From Shewanella algae (GTDB lineage: Bacteria; Pseudomonadota; Gammaproteobacteria; Enterobacterales; Shewanellaceae), in contig NZ_CP068230.1 in assembly GCF_009183365.2 (NCBI RefSeq), positions 2,137,001 through 2,201,000 on the forward strand: a stretch of 64,000 nucleotides of DNA. The letters run 5' to 3'. Shown piece after piece: positions 1 to 9,294 of the stretch. Every line of letters starts with the position of its first letter. Positions within the stretch are counted from its first letter, which is position 1. The notes beneath the pieces were generated by a model. The model saw only the letters and a program-made list of their open reading frames with translations. It was not told where the DNA came from and made no database searches. Both the position numbers and the translations under genes were made by a program.

Positions 1-1
1 G

Positions 2-421
2 TGCGGCGATGATGTGGGTAAGGTCAGCCTGGGCGTATTTACCACCAAAGATGTGATCATAGATGCCAAGACAGATCCCAAACTGCCCGGTGTTACCTGT
101 CATATCAGCCGCATAGAGGCCAATCTGGATTTTGCCGACCCATCGGATATGAGTATCAGCTGTCGCCAGACAGGACCGATAACCAAGGCGCAACTGGCCA
201 GTATCGAACTGGGGAAGAAGGGCGAGATAGTGTTTACCGAGTCCTTGAGCATCTTGTTCAAGAGCCTCAAGGTGAGACGTATCTATGACAGCGAACACCA
301 GACACTCCTGTATCTGTCCTATTCCACCAAAGAAACCAACGGCAGCCACAAGCACGCCCTGTCCACTGTGCCGCTGTGGGGAACCGATGCCTATGAGCCA
401 AGGCCCCAGGCGGTAAACTGA
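2..421 (+). CDS. creA: CreA-family protein, 5' end outside the window
   Basis: This is the C-terminal 139 residues of a small exported protein of the CreA family, whose biochemical role is not established. Family features seen are VTCHISR near the start, ISCRQTGPI in the middle, LFKSLKVRR, and a YLSYSTKE...STVPLWG tail. These correspond segment by segment to E. coli CreA (VTCYVSR, ISCQQVGPI, VFKSLQVVR, YLAYSDK, SAVPVMPW). The frame is open to the first base of the window, so the start lies outside. The first full codon is Cys followed by Gly-Asp-Asp, which could be a lipoprotein +1 cysteine, but the signal sequence cannot be seen. It converges on the next gene over a shared terminator. Confidence 0.75.
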   Translation, partial: CGDDVGKVSLGVFTTKDVIIDAKTDPKLPGVTCHISRIEANLDFADPSDMSISCRQTGPITKAQLASIELGKKGEIVFTESLSILFKSLKVRRIYDSEHQTLLYLSYSTKETNGSHKHALSTVPLWGTDAYEPRPQAVN

Positions 422-441
422 TAGGTCAAGATATAAAAAAG

Positions 442-465
442 AAAAGCCTCGAAATCGAGGCTTTT
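442..465. terminator. Bidirectional rho-independent terminator
   Basis: A perfect 10-bp stem (442-451 with 456-465) closes on an AAAT loop. It is flanked by A on the left and T on the right, so it can serve both creA (+) and the TonB receptor gene (-). Confidence 0.85.
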
Positions 466-482
466 TTGGGGTTGCTACTGGA

Positions 483-3317
483 TTAGAACTTGTAATTCAC
501 ACCCAGGGTGATGCGCTGACCCAGCATGTCGTAGTAAGCACCTTGGTTATATACGCCTGGCTGGCGAGGTGGGGTGCGGTCAAACATGTTGAGTATGCCG
601 GCGCGAACCTGCAATGCATCAGTGATGTTGTAACGGCTGGTCAAATCAAAAGTGGTATAAGACGGGATGTCGTTATAGTTGTTTTGATTGGGTGACCATT
701 CGTTGTCCAGCACAGTGCCGCTGCGATAGTTGGCTGTCAGCACGGCAGAGAAGTCATTGTAGGTGTAGTCTGTGGTGAAGCGGTGACGCCAGCGTGGACG
801 CTCCTGCTCACCCACTTCCTTGACTTCATCATCGGCGAATCCGGTAGAGTTGAATGAACGCTCTTCCAGATAAGTACTGAACAGGCGGAAGCCCCAGTCA
901 CCGAAGCTGGTTTCAAGGCGATAGTTGGCTTCAATATCGAAACCTGAAGTGATACTGGATGCCGAGTTAACCGGCTTCTCATAGTAGTTAACTATCTCAT
1001 GGGTATCGGGATCACGTTCAAGCAAAGGACAGAAGTCGTTATCTAAGCTGCTGGACTGATAGCAGTACTTGACTACTTCAGCACCGCTGAAGCTGTTGAT
1101 CACGTTCTCCATGTCGAACTTCCAGTAATCCACCGTCAGGCTGAAGTTTTCCAGGTAAGACGGGGTGTACACAAAGCCCAGAGTGATGTCGTCTGCAACT
1201 TCGTTTTTCAGGTCCTGGTTACCCACAATAAAGCCTGGACGAGTTGAACCGTACCAGTCCTGGGAAGGTTCAAAGTCGGTCGGGATCCCTTGAGCCGCAC
1301 AGTTGGCCAACACATTGTCCAGGTAATCAGGGTTGATCCTGTTCCTGAAGCTGGCAGCACAATAATCGTTGATCGTGCGGAAGGTTTGGCTGGATGGGTT
1401 GTACAGTTCGGCAATGTTAGGTGCCCGTACAGACTTTGAACGGTTGGCACGGATGCGCAGATCGTCGTTCAGCGCCCAGTTGATACCCACTTTCCAGGCT
1501 GTATCAGAGCCGGAGGTGGAGTAGTCCATGTAACGGAAAGCGGTTTCCAGCGTCAGATCCTGCACCAACATCACATCCTGCAGCAGCGGGATGGACAATT
1601 CGGCTGATGCCTCGGTCACATCAAACTCACCATAAAGAGGTTGAGACTGGTTGTTGAACAGTAAACCTTCACGCATTGCCGGATCCGGCAGGGTTTCAGC
1701 CGTTTCCTTACGGTATTCAACGCTGAATGCAGCAGCGATAAAGCCGGCAGGCAGTTCAAACAGATCGCCGCTGACAGAGGCACCGGCGACGTATTGATCT
1801 ATCGATGAGCGGCGAATGGCATCTGTGCTGACCCAGTTGTAGGCGGCTTCATCGTATTGGCCGCGGCCAAATACGTTCAGTGGCTTACAGCCATTGGCTC
1901 GGGCGTATTCGTCACGACATACCAGATTACCGTCGGTATCTTTAATCACATCAACAGCGTCATAGAAGCGCTGCTCGAACATTTCGCCGTACCATTCGGT
2001 GTCGGCTTGAACATGGCCAACGGTGGCGTAAACATCATAGGACCAGGTATCGGACAGCGCACCTTCAACACCCAGTGCCAAACGCGCTGTGGTTCTGTCC
2101 TGACTGTATTTACGGTTGCCGAAATCAGATGCCAGATAGCCTACGTTTACCCCAGCGCCAGCCTTGGATTCGCCGGCCGTCACCAAAGCCGCTGCTTCGG
2201 GTGAGAGCAGGGCATTGTCATCGTACAGACGGAAGTTGAGGAATGCAGGTGAACTTTCACCATAGGCTTCAGACTTGGTGTAGTTGGCCTCCATGGTAAA
2301 TTTATGATCATCATTGATGTCATAGTTCATGACAGTAAAGAAATTGATCCTGTCCAGTGGTGTCTTGATGAAAGAGTTCTCGGCAAAGTTGTAGCCTTCA
2401 CCACCGAGATAGTCCACCCGGCCGCTGGTCAGCGGCGGCAGTGGCTGACCCAGATCCATTGGCCGAATTTGACCGTCATCGCTGAAGGTATAACGGGTGC
2501 CGTTGGAGACAAAAGTTCCTGTCTTGCTGTATGAAGCCAGTACCTGTTGACCATAGCCCCACATTACGGCCTGCGGATCATTCGGGCCATTGGCATTCTG
2601 ATTGCGAACCACAATCGGCGCTTCACGCAGGAACTCTCTGTCCATGTATGAAATCTGCCCCTGGCGTGACCAACTGATGTTGGTCACAAAGTTGGCTTTA
2701 CCCAAGTCAGAGCCGAAAGTCAGCGAGGCGTATTCCTCTTCACCGCCATCTTCGGTAGGGCGGGTGGTAGAAGCATCGATAGCCAAGCCATCAAAACTGG
2801 TTTTGGTCACAATGTTGACCACCCCGGCAATGGCATCAGAGCCATAAACTGCAGAAGCGCCACCTGTAGTGATTTCAATACGCTCAACCATGGCGGTTGG
2901 GATGTTGTTTAAATCCACGGCGCCTGAGCTTGGCGAGCCGGCTACAAAGCGCCGGCCGTTAACCAGCACCAGAGTACGGTCGGAGCCCAGTCCTCTCAGG
3001 TCAGTGTTATTTAGACCACTGGCAAAAACAGTGTTGTTGGTGGTTTCCGGTGACAGACCAACCAGAGTGTTAGGCATCTTATGCAGCAGATCTGCTACGT
3101 TGGTAACACCTGCTTCGATAAGGCCATCGCCTGTGATCACTGTGACGGGTGTTGGTGCTATCTCCCCTATACGCTTGATTTTTGAACCTGTGACTTCAAT
3201 ACGTTCAAATGTTTCAGGCTTATCTTCAGCATAACTGAAACCTGTACAAGCAATACTGGTTGCAGCAGCCAGAAGACCGAAGCGAACGGCCTTGGCTGTT
3301 GTAGATATGGATGTCAT
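483..3317 (-). CDS. TonB-dependent outer-membrane receptor
   Basis: This is a 944-residue TonB-dependent receptor for active uptake of an unknown ligand across the outer membrane. Residues 1-30 form a signal peptide ending near FSYA. A plug domain follows (about 45-165) with VTVITGDGL, the DLRGLG and VLVNGRRF signatures, and SAVYGSDAIAGVVNIVTK. The rest is a large barrel ending in an aromatic residue (GVNYKF), as expected for Bam-dependent insertion. Length and motifs fit the large receptors common in Alteromonadales. No transporter, enzyme or sigma/anti-sigma gene sits beside it, so the substrate cannot be read from context. I saw no clear Fur box in its AT-rich upstream region, which argues weakly against simple iron control. 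Confidence 0.9.
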   Translation of the reverse strand: MTSISTTAKAVRFGLLAAATSIACTGFSYAEDKPETFERIEVTGSKIKRIGEIAPTPVTVITGDGLIEAGVTNVADLLHKMPNTLVGLSPETTNNTVFASGLNNTDLRGLGSDRTLVLVNGRRFVAGSPSSGAVDLNNIPTAMVERIEITTGGASAVYGSDAIAGVVNIVTKTSFDGLAIDASTTRPTEDGGEEEYASLTFGSDLGKANFVTNISWSRQGQISYMDREFLREAPIVVRNQNANGPNDPQAVMWGYGQQVLASYSKTGTFVSNGTRYTFSDDGQIRPMDLGQPLPPLTSGRVDYLGGEGYNFAENSFIKTPLDRINFFTVMNYDINDDHKFTMEANYTKSEAYGESSPAFLNFRLYDDNALLSPEAAALVTAGESKAGAGVNVGYLASDFGNRKYSQDRTTARLALGVEGALSDTWSYDVYATVGHVQADTEWYGEMFEQRFYDAVDVIKDTDGNLVCRDEYARANGCKPLNVFGRGQYDEAAYNWVSTDAIRRSSIDQYVAGASVSGDLFELPAGFIAAAFSVEYRKETAETLPDPAMREGLLFNNQSQPLYGEFDVTEASAELSIPLLQDVMLVQDLTLETAFRYMDYSTSGSDTAWKVGINWALNDDLRIRANRSKSVRAPNIAELYNPSSQTFRTINDYCAASFRNRINPDYLDNVLANCAAQGIPTDFEPSQDWYGSTRPGFIVGNQDLKNEVADDITLGFVYTPSYLENFSLTVDYWKFDMENVINSFSGAEVVKYCYQSSSLDNDFCPLLERDPDTHEIVNYYEKPVNSASSITSGFDIEANYRLETSFGDWGFRLFSTYLEERSFNSTGFADDEVKEVGEQERPRWRHRFTTDYTYNDFSAVLTANYRSGTVLDNEWSPNQNNYNDIPSYTTFDLTSRYNITDALQVRAGILNMFDRTPPRQPGVYNQGAYYDMLGQRITLGVNYKF

Positions 3318-3885
3318 ATCTCTCTCCTTGATTATTATTGTATATTGCCTTGCGTGGCAATGTTTTTATTTTGTTTGTCAAATGTTTCAATGACAAAGAT
3401 ATGATTCAATTTAAACCTAGATTTGGCAACACTTGTCTATATTTATTAATTTAAAATTAATTTAAAATTAACATTTATAAAACAACTAAGGATGAAGAGT
3501 TAATCTATTTAAAATCAATATGTTATTTTTGCTCTTATTGCTCTTTAAAACACGTTGTTAAATATATGTTTTTATTTAAACAAATTTGTATCACCGATAA
3601 TAGTAAGCAAATGTTTCTATGCATTTATAAGGTGTGTCGTGCGTTAATTAATTGAGCGTTTGCACTTGTTTGTTTTTTATACGCCTGAGTTTTTGCTGAA
3701 CGGGATTAAAATAAGGGAACTTTCCGATAGGAACGGGCTCTTTAATAAGGCATGATGTGAGGGTTGCCGGTGTGTTTAATACCGGATGTGTCGTTTTTAA
3801 CTCCGGGTTACCGGCTTTGCCCCAAGTGAGCAGGAAGCGCTCTTGAGACAGCTGGAGAGAACCGGCGTGAAGTTAAGGGAAGAAC
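3318..3885. promoter_or_regulatory. AT-rich 568-bp intergenic region, divergent promoters
   Basis: No gene is seen here. The part near the receptor (about 3340-3660) is strikingly AT-rich, and it should hold the receptor promoter (-). It contains a 6-bp inverted repeat ATTGCC/GGCAAT at 3344-3361 and an 11-bp tandem repeat at 3445-3471. The right-hand part (3690-3885) is much more GC-rich. It has CCGG-containing complementary segments around 3760-3815 that could fold as a leader for the small gene at 3886; this is inference only. Confidence 0.5.
3445..3471. repeat. Tandem 11-bp AT-only repeat upstream of the receptor gene
   Basis: The unit ATTAATTTAAA occurs at 3445-3455 and 3456-3466, with a third partial copy to 3471. 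It is made only of A and T and overlaps self-complementary TTAA steps. It may act as an UP-like element or a binding site for an AT-hook or H-NS-type protein; that is inference. Confidence 0.55.
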
Positions 3886-4083
3886 ATGTCATTTAATCAA
3901 TCTGTGAGTAGAGGCAAGAGCGAAGCGGCCCAAGAGGGAACACTGACATCCAATAACCGGGTCAGTAAAAAAGACATACGGATAAGCGCTGCACGCAGGC
4001 GAATAGAGGATATTCGTGAGCAGATGGCCTTATCCCGTGAATTGGGCGTAGGAGTGTCGGCAGATGAGCTGGACTTTGACTGA
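3886..4083 (+). CDS. Small charged protein with ARRRIEDIRE helix
   Basis: This 65-residue protein has no signal peptide. The first half is polar (SVSRGKSEAAQEG). The second half is a predicted helix rich in Arg and Glu (SAARRRIEDIREQMALSREL), ending in an acidic tail DELDFD. The arrangement of Arg-rich helix plus DFD-type end loosely resembles the small PA3496-like proteins of gammaproteobacteria, but I would not assign a function. It stands alone with a long 5' region and its own terminator, which supports a real gene expressed by itself. Confidence 0.6.
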   Translation: MSFNQSVSRGKSEAAQEGTLTSNNRVSKKDIRISAARRRIEDIREQMALSRELGVGVSADELDFD

Positions 4084-4102
4084 CGCTAACAGCGATAAGC
4101 TT

Positions 4103-4130
4103 AAAAAGCCCGCATTCAAGCGGGCTTTTT
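4103..4130. terminator. Bidirectional rho-independent terminator
   Basis: An 11-bp stem (4103-4113 with 4120-4130) has a six-base loop and A/T runs on both sides. It serves the small gene ending at 4083 (+) and metC (-). Confidence 0.85.
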
Positions 4131-4135
4131 GCTGA

Positions 4136-5314
4136 TTAAGCCTGCATCGCGGCGTGATAACGCTCGAAGGCTCGCTCGAGGTCGGCAATCAAATCGTCCG
4201 GATCTTCCAAACCTATATGCAGTCTTACCAGGGGCTTGCTGCTGTCCCACTGGGTTGCCGTGCGCAATTTCTCTATACCGGATATCGCCAGAATAAGGCT
4301 CTCGAAGCCACCCCATGAAAATCCCATCTTGAAGTGCTCCATCCCTTCGACGAAGGCGGTCATCGCCTGGCGGTTACCCTCCGTGAGCACAAAGGAAAAC
4401 AAGCCGTTGGCGGCGCTGAAGTCACGCTGGAAAAACTCGTGACCCGGGCAACTGGCAAACGCCGGGTGGCGCAGGTGATCCACTTCCGGGCGCTGCGCCA
4501 GGAAATTGGCCACTTTGAGAGCATTTTTTTCATGTTGCGCCATTCTCACCCCCAGGGTTCTCAGCCCCCTGGCCGCCAGAAAGATATCGTCTGCAGAGGT
4601 GCATTGGCCCATGAGATAGCTGTTCTCCCTCAGGGTATCCCAGTGTGCTTCATTGGCGGTCGCCGTACCCAGCATCACATCCGAGTGACCCACTATGTAC
4701 TTGGTAGCGGCCTGAATCGAGATATCGACGCCCATCTCAAACGGGCGACAATTGATGGGGGAGGCCCAGGTGTTGTCCAGCATGGTGACCAATTGATGCT
4801 CATGCGCGATGCGGCATAGGGTCGGCACATCCTGGACTTCCATGGTGATGGAGCCGGGAGATTCCAGAAACAGCACTTTGGTATTGGGGCGGATAAGCTC
4901 GCGGATACCGGTGCCAATCAAGGGATCATAGTAACTGGTTTCAATCCCCAGCCCCTTGAGCAGCTTGTCGCACAGATCCCGGGTGGGCTCGTAGACACTG
5001 TCTACCATCAGCAAGTGATCACCGGCCTTCAGAAAAGACAGCAGGGCGCCACTGATGGCCGCAGAGCCTGAAGGGTAGAGCGCAGTGCCAACACCACCTT
5101 CGAGTTCGGCAATGGCCGCCTGAAAGGCAAAGTGAGTCGGGGTGCCGCGGCGGCCATAGAACATCTCCCCTTTGGCGCGATTGGCCGTGGCGTGGCGCAT
5201 CTGTTCCATGCTGTCAAATACGACGGTTGATGCTCGAAACACGGGAGGATTGATCACTCCCTTGCTCCACTTTTTGTCCCGGCCGAGCGAGACCAGCTTG
5301 GTGGCTTTCTTCAT
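4136..5314 (-). CDS. metC: Cystathionine beta-lyase
   Basis: This is a PLP enzyme that cleaves cystathionine to homocysteine, pyruvate and ammonia in methionine synthesis. The predicted 392-residue product begins MKKATKLVSLGRDKKW, which matches the family N-terminus; an upstream in-frame start would add 19 unrelated residues, so the start at 5314 is preferred. Family signatures are FYGRRGTPTHF, LYPSGSAAI, FLESPGSITMEVQDVP, MLDNTW and SIQAATKYIVGHSD, where the Lys is the PLP Schiff-base residue. The Cys/Met-metabolism fold ends with RLHIGLEDPDDLIADL. It is transcribed alone, with its own terminator. I saw no clear MetJ box by eye. Confidence 0.92.
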   Translation of the reverse strand: MKKATKLVSLGRDKKWSKGVINPPVFRASTVVFDSMEQMRHATANRAKGEMFYGRRGTPTHFAFQAAIAELEGGVGTALYPSGSAAISGALLSFLKAGDHLLMVDSVYEPTRDLCDKLLKGLGIETSYYDPLIGTGIRELIRPNTKVLFLESPGSITMEVQDVPTLCRIAHEHQLVTMLDNTWASPINCRPFEMGVDISIQAATKYIVGHSDVMLGTATANEAHWDTLRENSYLMGQCTSADDIFLAARGLRTLGVRMAQHEKNALKVANFLAQRPEVDHLRHPAFASCPGHEFFQRDFSAANGLFSFVLTEGNRQAMTAFVEGMEHFKMGFSWGGFESLILAISGIEKLRTATQWDSSKPLVRLHIGLEDPDDLIADLERAFERYHAAMQA

Positions 5315-5427
5315 GGATGCAACTCTTGTCTGTGATTGCGGGGCGAGCGCCCCTTTGAGGCATATTAACATTGAATCTTGTCATTGCCAGTGCGGCGGGC
5401 TTGAGACTTGTTCAAGTTGTCCGCGGC

Positions 5428-7599
5428 TTAAAGCAGCGGCAGGCTGACCCGAATTTCGACACCTGAGCCGTCGCTCAGGTTGCTGGCACTGATATGGCCG
5501 CCATGGAAGGCGGTGATAAGCCTGGCGATATAAAGTCCCAGTCCCAGATGAGGTTTGGACTGCATCGTTTGTGGCCGCACTGAGACCATGGACTCGAAGA
5601 TCTGCTCGGTCATGTTTTCCGGCAACAGTGGCCCTTGGTTTTCCACCCTGAGCAGGGCCTGTTTGCCCTGCACCTTGAGGCTGATGCGGATATCGGTATC
5701 GGCTTTGCTGAACTCAATGGCGTTGGTGACCAGCTTATCCATCAGCTGGGCGACATATTCAGGCACGCCACGCATGGTCAAAGGTTCATCCGGCAACACC
5801 AGCACGAAACCTTGTTCCTTGTAAGTCATCTGATACCCGGCGACGCAGCCTGCCACAACCTTGGTCAGTGGGAATTCATCTATCTCGGCCTGGGACAGGG
5901 ACTCCTCGAGCCGGGTGGCTTCGCTCATGTTGGCGAGGATCAGCCACAAGCGATTGACCCCTTCCTGGGCGCGGTCGACGTACTTGGCCGTGTCCTTGTC
6001 CAGTTGCTGCAGACTCAAGTGCTCCAATGAGCTGCGTACCACGGCCACCGGGGTTCTCAATTCGTGGGATAGCCGCGAGGACATGTTTTCCAGATAGTGG
6101 GTATATTGCCCCAATCGGTTGACGATATTGGCAAAACTGCGCGACAGATCGCCAATTTCATCGCGCACTTTTGAAGGTGGAATGGTGTCGCGAACCCGCC
6201 CCTGGCTGTCGATGGCGCGCTCGGCCTGATCCCTGAGTTTGCGAATGCGGCTGGAGATCCCGGAGGCAAACACAAACAGTGCCAGGGTTCCCATGGCCAT
6301 CACGGTCAGGATCACATTGAACAGCTTCTCCAGTGCCCGGTTACGCAGGGTACGGATACCATGGGTGGTTTCCTCGGCAACCACGGCGCCCATCACCTTA
6401 TCGTCAATCCAGATGGGGCTGGCCGCCGCCAACACCACCGCCTTGTTATCCGGTGTCAGGCGCCAGGTGGAGGCCATCTGGCCATTCAGCGCCCGGCGAA
6501 TATGGCTACCGCCGAGTTCGGTCGAGTCCTGCAGTGAGTCGATAAAATCCATAGGCGGCTTGGTCAGCACTGTGTAGTAGATGGGGTGTAGATAGTCGTG
6601 TTCCAGTTTGCCAAAGAAGCTTTCCGGTTGCCGCTCCTCCTCGACCGAGCGGGTCCAGACACTGGAATCGGCGCGAATATCGCCCGACTTGGCCAGCACC
6701 CGGCCATGGACATCCACCACCCATATCCGCGAGCTGTTATGCCCCATACCTTTGATAATACTTTCAATTTCCGGTGATGGTACCAGAACCGTCCCCAGCT
6801 TATCGGCGCGGTCAGTGGCCGAGGTACCAACTATGGCTTCCAGCCTGCGGCTCTTTTTGTCGTTGACATCATGAATGGCAAAACTGAGTTTACTGCCCAC
6901 CATCTCCAGCGGCATTCTGAGTTCAATATTGTAACCCTTATCGGTTTTCAACCACTGGCCCTGAATGCGGACCTCTGGTGTCACCGGGGCGCTGAGCGCC
7001 GGATTTTCAGGCAACTCGAAGGCGCTGAGCCAGCCATCGTGCTTGTTGGCTATGGTGTAGCGGCGAAAACGGCCATCCGGGGCCAGGGTGGCGATAGCCA
7101 GATAGTCGTTGCGATCCACACTCAGGCTGTTGCGGCCGCGGTAAATCACCTTTGGATCCGTTACCTCGAAAAAGCCGTAAAGGTAGCCGCCATATTTACC
7201 TACCATATGGGTAAAGCTCAGCGTTGACTGGCTGTCACTCAAGCGCATCAGGGTATGCTCTTCGCCATAGGTCATGGCGCGATGGCGGTAGGCCTCCCAA
7301 TCATTGAGGCGGCCATCCAGCTGAATGGGGCCGTTGAGCGGATAGGCGTAGAGATCGCGGCCCTTTTCTACTTGATTGAGGAAACTGGCCTGGCTGTCGA
7401 ACAGCCTGGGTCTTTCATGTAGCGCCGTAGCCAGGGCCTGAGTGGTTCCTTCCAGGGTTTTCTCCTGGCCGTGACGCAGATATTTCTCCATCTCCCACAC
7501 ATACTGATAGCCAAGCCAGGGCAGGCACAGCAAAAACAGCGACAGTACCAGAGTCTTGGTTCTGAGGCCTATTGGCGGGTGATAGGAGGGAAACTTCAA
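5428..7599 (-). CDS. pdsS: Sortase-system sensor histidine kinase (PdsS-like)
   Basis: This is a 723-residue inner-membrane sensor kinase. A first membrane helix lies at about 15-33 and a second at about 433-453. Between them is a large periplasmic part starting with an IQLDGRLNDWE segment typical of CBM9/DOMON-like folds, then a cache-like segment (RIWVVDVHGRVLAKSGD). After a HAMP region come the phosphoacceptor motif SHELRTPVAVVRSS (His about 512), the N box NAIEFSKAD (about 625) and the G box HLGLGLYIARL (about 688). Context and length match the dedicated kinase of the proteobacterial sortase system. Its start overlaps the regulator stop by four bases (ATGA), so the two are translationally coupled. 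The ligand is unknown; the CBM9-like part suggests a sugar or envelope glycan (inference). Confidence 0.85.
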   Translation of the reverse strand: MKFPSYHPPIGLRTKTLVLSLFLLCLPWLGYQYVWEMEKYLRHGQEKTLEGTTQALATALHERPRLFDSQASFLNQVEKGRDLYAYPLNGPIQLDGRLNDWEAYRHRAMTYGEEHTLMRLSDSQSTLSFTHMVGKYGGYLYGFFEVTDPKVIYRGRNSLSVDRNDYLAIATLAPDGRFRRYTIANKHDGWLSAFELPENPALSAPVTPEVRIQGQWLKTDKGYNIELRMPLEMVGSKLSFAIHDVNDKKSRRLEAIVGTSATDRADKLGTVLVPSPEIESIIKGMGHNSSRIWVVDVHGRVLAKSGDIRADSSVWTRSVEEERQPESFFGKLEHDYLHPIYYTVLTKPPMDFIDSLQDSTELGGSHIRRALNGQMASTWRLTPDNKAVVLAAASPIWIDDKVMGAVVAEETTHGIRTLRNRALEKLFNVILTVMAMGTLALFVFASGISSRIRKLRDQAERAIDSQGRVRDTIPPSKVRDEIGDLSRSFANIVNRLGQYTHYLENMSSRLSHELRTPVAVVRSSLEHLSLQQLDKDTAKYVDRAQEGVNRLWLILANMSEATRLEESLSQAEIDEFPLTKVVAGCVAGYQMTYKEQGFVLVLPDEPLTMRGVPEYVAQLMDKLVTNAIEFSKADTDIRISLKVQGKQALLRVENQGPLLPENMTEQIFESMVSVRPQTMQSKPHLGLGLYIARLITAFHGGHISASNLSDGSGVEIRVSLPLL

Positions 7600-8288
7600 G
7601 ATTCGGGATCCCAGCGATAACCCATGCCATAGACGGTATCTATACAGTCAAAGGCCGGATCGGCGGCGATAAACTTGCGCCTGATCCGCTTTACATGGGA
7701 GGTAATGGTGCTGTCATCGACATAAATCTTGGCTTCCTGCATCAATTCGGTGCGGCTGCGCACATGGCCGGGATGTTTGGCCAGGGCGTACACCATCCAG
7801 AATTCGGTCACTGTCAATTCAATCGGCTGCTGTTGCCAGTATACCTGAATTCGGTTGGCATCTATGGTGAGGGCGCCGCGCTCCATCAGGGTATCGGCCG
7901 GAGCGCTGCTGCCGGCGAGTTCGCAGCGGCGAAACAGCGCCGCCAACCGCGCCAGTAAATGGGGAAAACTGACATCTTTGCTCAGGTAGTCATCGGCACC
8001 CAGACGCAGGCCACAAACCGTATCGAAGTCGCTGTCTCTGGCGGTGAGAAAAATAATCGGCAGGGTGCCCGACATCGCTCGCAGCGACTGGCACAAGGTA
8101 AAGCCACCATCGATTTCATGCTCCAGACCTATGTCAATAATGGCCAAATCCGGTAAGCGGGTGTTGAAGGCCTGCATGGCCTCGGGGCGGTTGGCGTAAG
8201 TCTGCACAGAGTAACCCTGTGATTGCAGCACATCTTTGTAGTTTTCTCTTATTGCAGCTTCATCTTCCACTATGGCAATGCGTTTCAT
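7596..8288 (-). CDS. pdsR: Sortase-system response regulator (PdsR-like), OmpR type
   Basis: This 230-residue OmpR/PhoB-type regulator partners the kinase just downstream. The receiver domain has the acidic pair E8-D9, the phosphorylatable D52 in AIIDIGLE, T83 in LTARD and K104 in YLSKDV. A winged-helix C-terminal domain follows, with the ELTVTEFWMV and TVYGMGYRW signatures. The start at 8288 (MKRIAIVEDE) is chosen because the receiver fold begins there; a longer reading adds 48 residues of no family resemblance. It is divergent from the PdsO gene, so it probably controls the sortase operon from the shared intergenic region (inference). Confidence 0.88.
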   Translation of the reverse strand: MKRIAIVEDEAAIRENYKDVLQSQGYSVQTYANRPEAMQAFNTRLPDLAIIDIGLEHEIDGGFTLCQSLRAMSGTLPIIFLTARDSDFDTVCGLRLGADDYLSKDVSFPHLLARLAALFRRCELAGSSAPADTLMERGALTIDANRIQVYWQQQPIELTVTEFWMVYALAKHPGHVRSRTELMQEAKIYVDDSTITSHVKRIRRKFIAADPAFDCIDTVYGMGYRWDPES

Positions 8289-8506
8289 CTGCCTCTTGTT
8301 CCTGCCGAGCCGTGAATAGCCGTGACTATACAGGATTTTAGCCGTGAAAAAAGCGATAGCTTCCAATTGCCATTTTGTTGCCACAATTGATAGCCAAAGT
8401 GCCATTTTTGCTCCCCAGACTTGCCATTTCAATGGGGTTTAATCATCTCAACGACGAGGAACGCTGCCAACTGGGCAGCAGGCTCTACAAGACAAAAGGA
8501 ATCGAG
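8289..8506. promoter_or_regulatory. Divergent promoter region of the sortase locus
   Basis: These 218 bp separate the regulator pair (-) from the PdsO/target/sortase genes (+) and should hold both promoters and any PdsR site. The start of the rightward operon is supported by AAAGGA at 8495-8500, six bases before ATG 8507. I could not identify a convincing direct repeat for regulator binding by eye. Confidence 0.5.
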
Positions 8507-9280
8507 ATGATGAAAAAGACCCCCACCCCCATAGCCCCCCTGATCATGGCATCACTGTTGCTGACTTCTTCTCTGGCGCACGCCGACAGCCAGCCAAACT
8601 TACCGACTCAGGAGAGAGACCACAACGAAGAGTTGGTTGGCTTTGGCACAGGCGCACTGCTGGGCGCCGTGGTTGGGGGGCCTGTGGGGGCCGTTATCGG
8701 TGCCTTCACCGGCGGCATAGTGGGTAAGTCTGTGGGCGATGACGAGCAGCTCAAGAGTCAGCAGCAACAGCTGGCCGAGCAAACCGAACAACTGGCGAGT
8801 CTCAGTGAGAAGCAGCGAGCGCTGAAGGAGTTATCGTTGCAATACGCCGATGCCCAGAGTCGCCTCAATGCGCTTTCCCGCGACCGGGCTGCTCAGCTCG
8901 AAGAGTTGATAGTGGGTATGAATGTGCAGTTTCGTACCGGCACCGCCGAAATCGAACCCCACTTTGCCCGCCAGCTGGACGATTTGGCCTATGCCATGAG
9001 CCTGTCGCCTGAGCTGATGTTGGATCTGACCGGTTACGCCGATCGCCGCGGTAATTCTGATTACAACCAGACGCTGTCCGAGCAGCGGGTCGAGGCGGTG
9101 AAAAGTTATTTGGTTAGCCAAGGCGTTGCCGAAGAGCGTTTGCAAACCCAGGCTTTTGGCGCCAGTTCACCCCTCAGTGCCAAACAGAGCCGCGAGAGCG
9201 ACTTCTTTGACCGTCGGGTCACGCTGAAATTGCAGACTCAGGGAGCTGCTCTGGCAGCCAATCAACAAAGCAGTAATTGA
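8507..9280 (+). CDS. pdsO: PdsO, OmpA-family protein of the sortase system
   Basis: This 257-residue exported protein has a signal peptide (about 1-25, ending SLAHA). A glycine-zipper segment (GALLGAVVGGPVGAVIGAF, about 45-65) is able to insert in or lie on a membrane. A Gln-rich coiled-coil stretch (about 80-115) precedes a C-terminal OmpA-like peptidoglycan-binding domain, with NVQFRTGTAEIEP, the GYADRRGNSDYN loop and LSEQRVEAV. It probably ties the system to peptidoglycan in the periplasm. The start at ATG 8507 has a good ribosome site; an in-frame reading from 8375 has none. It is the first gene of the three-gene operon pdsO, surface protein, sortase. Confidence 0.88.
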   Translation: MMKKTPTPIAPLIMASLLLTSSLAHADSQPNLPTQERDHNEELVGFGTGALLGAVVGGPVGAVIGAFTGGIVGKSVGDDEQLKSQQQQLAEQTEQLASLSEKQRALKELSLQYADAQSRLNALSRDRAAQLEELIVGMNVQFRTGTAEIEPHFARQLDDLAYAMSLSPELMLDLTGYADRRGNSDYNQTLSEQRVEAVKSYLVSQGVAEERLQTQAFGASSPLSAKQSRESDFFDRRVTLKLQTQGAALAANQQSSN

Positions 9281-9294
9281 GAGGGAGCGACAAA

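Noticed and set aside
3318..3480. Fur box for the TonB-dependent receptor
   Set aside because: The region is AT-rich, but no segment approaches the Fur consensus as the one at 15984 does.
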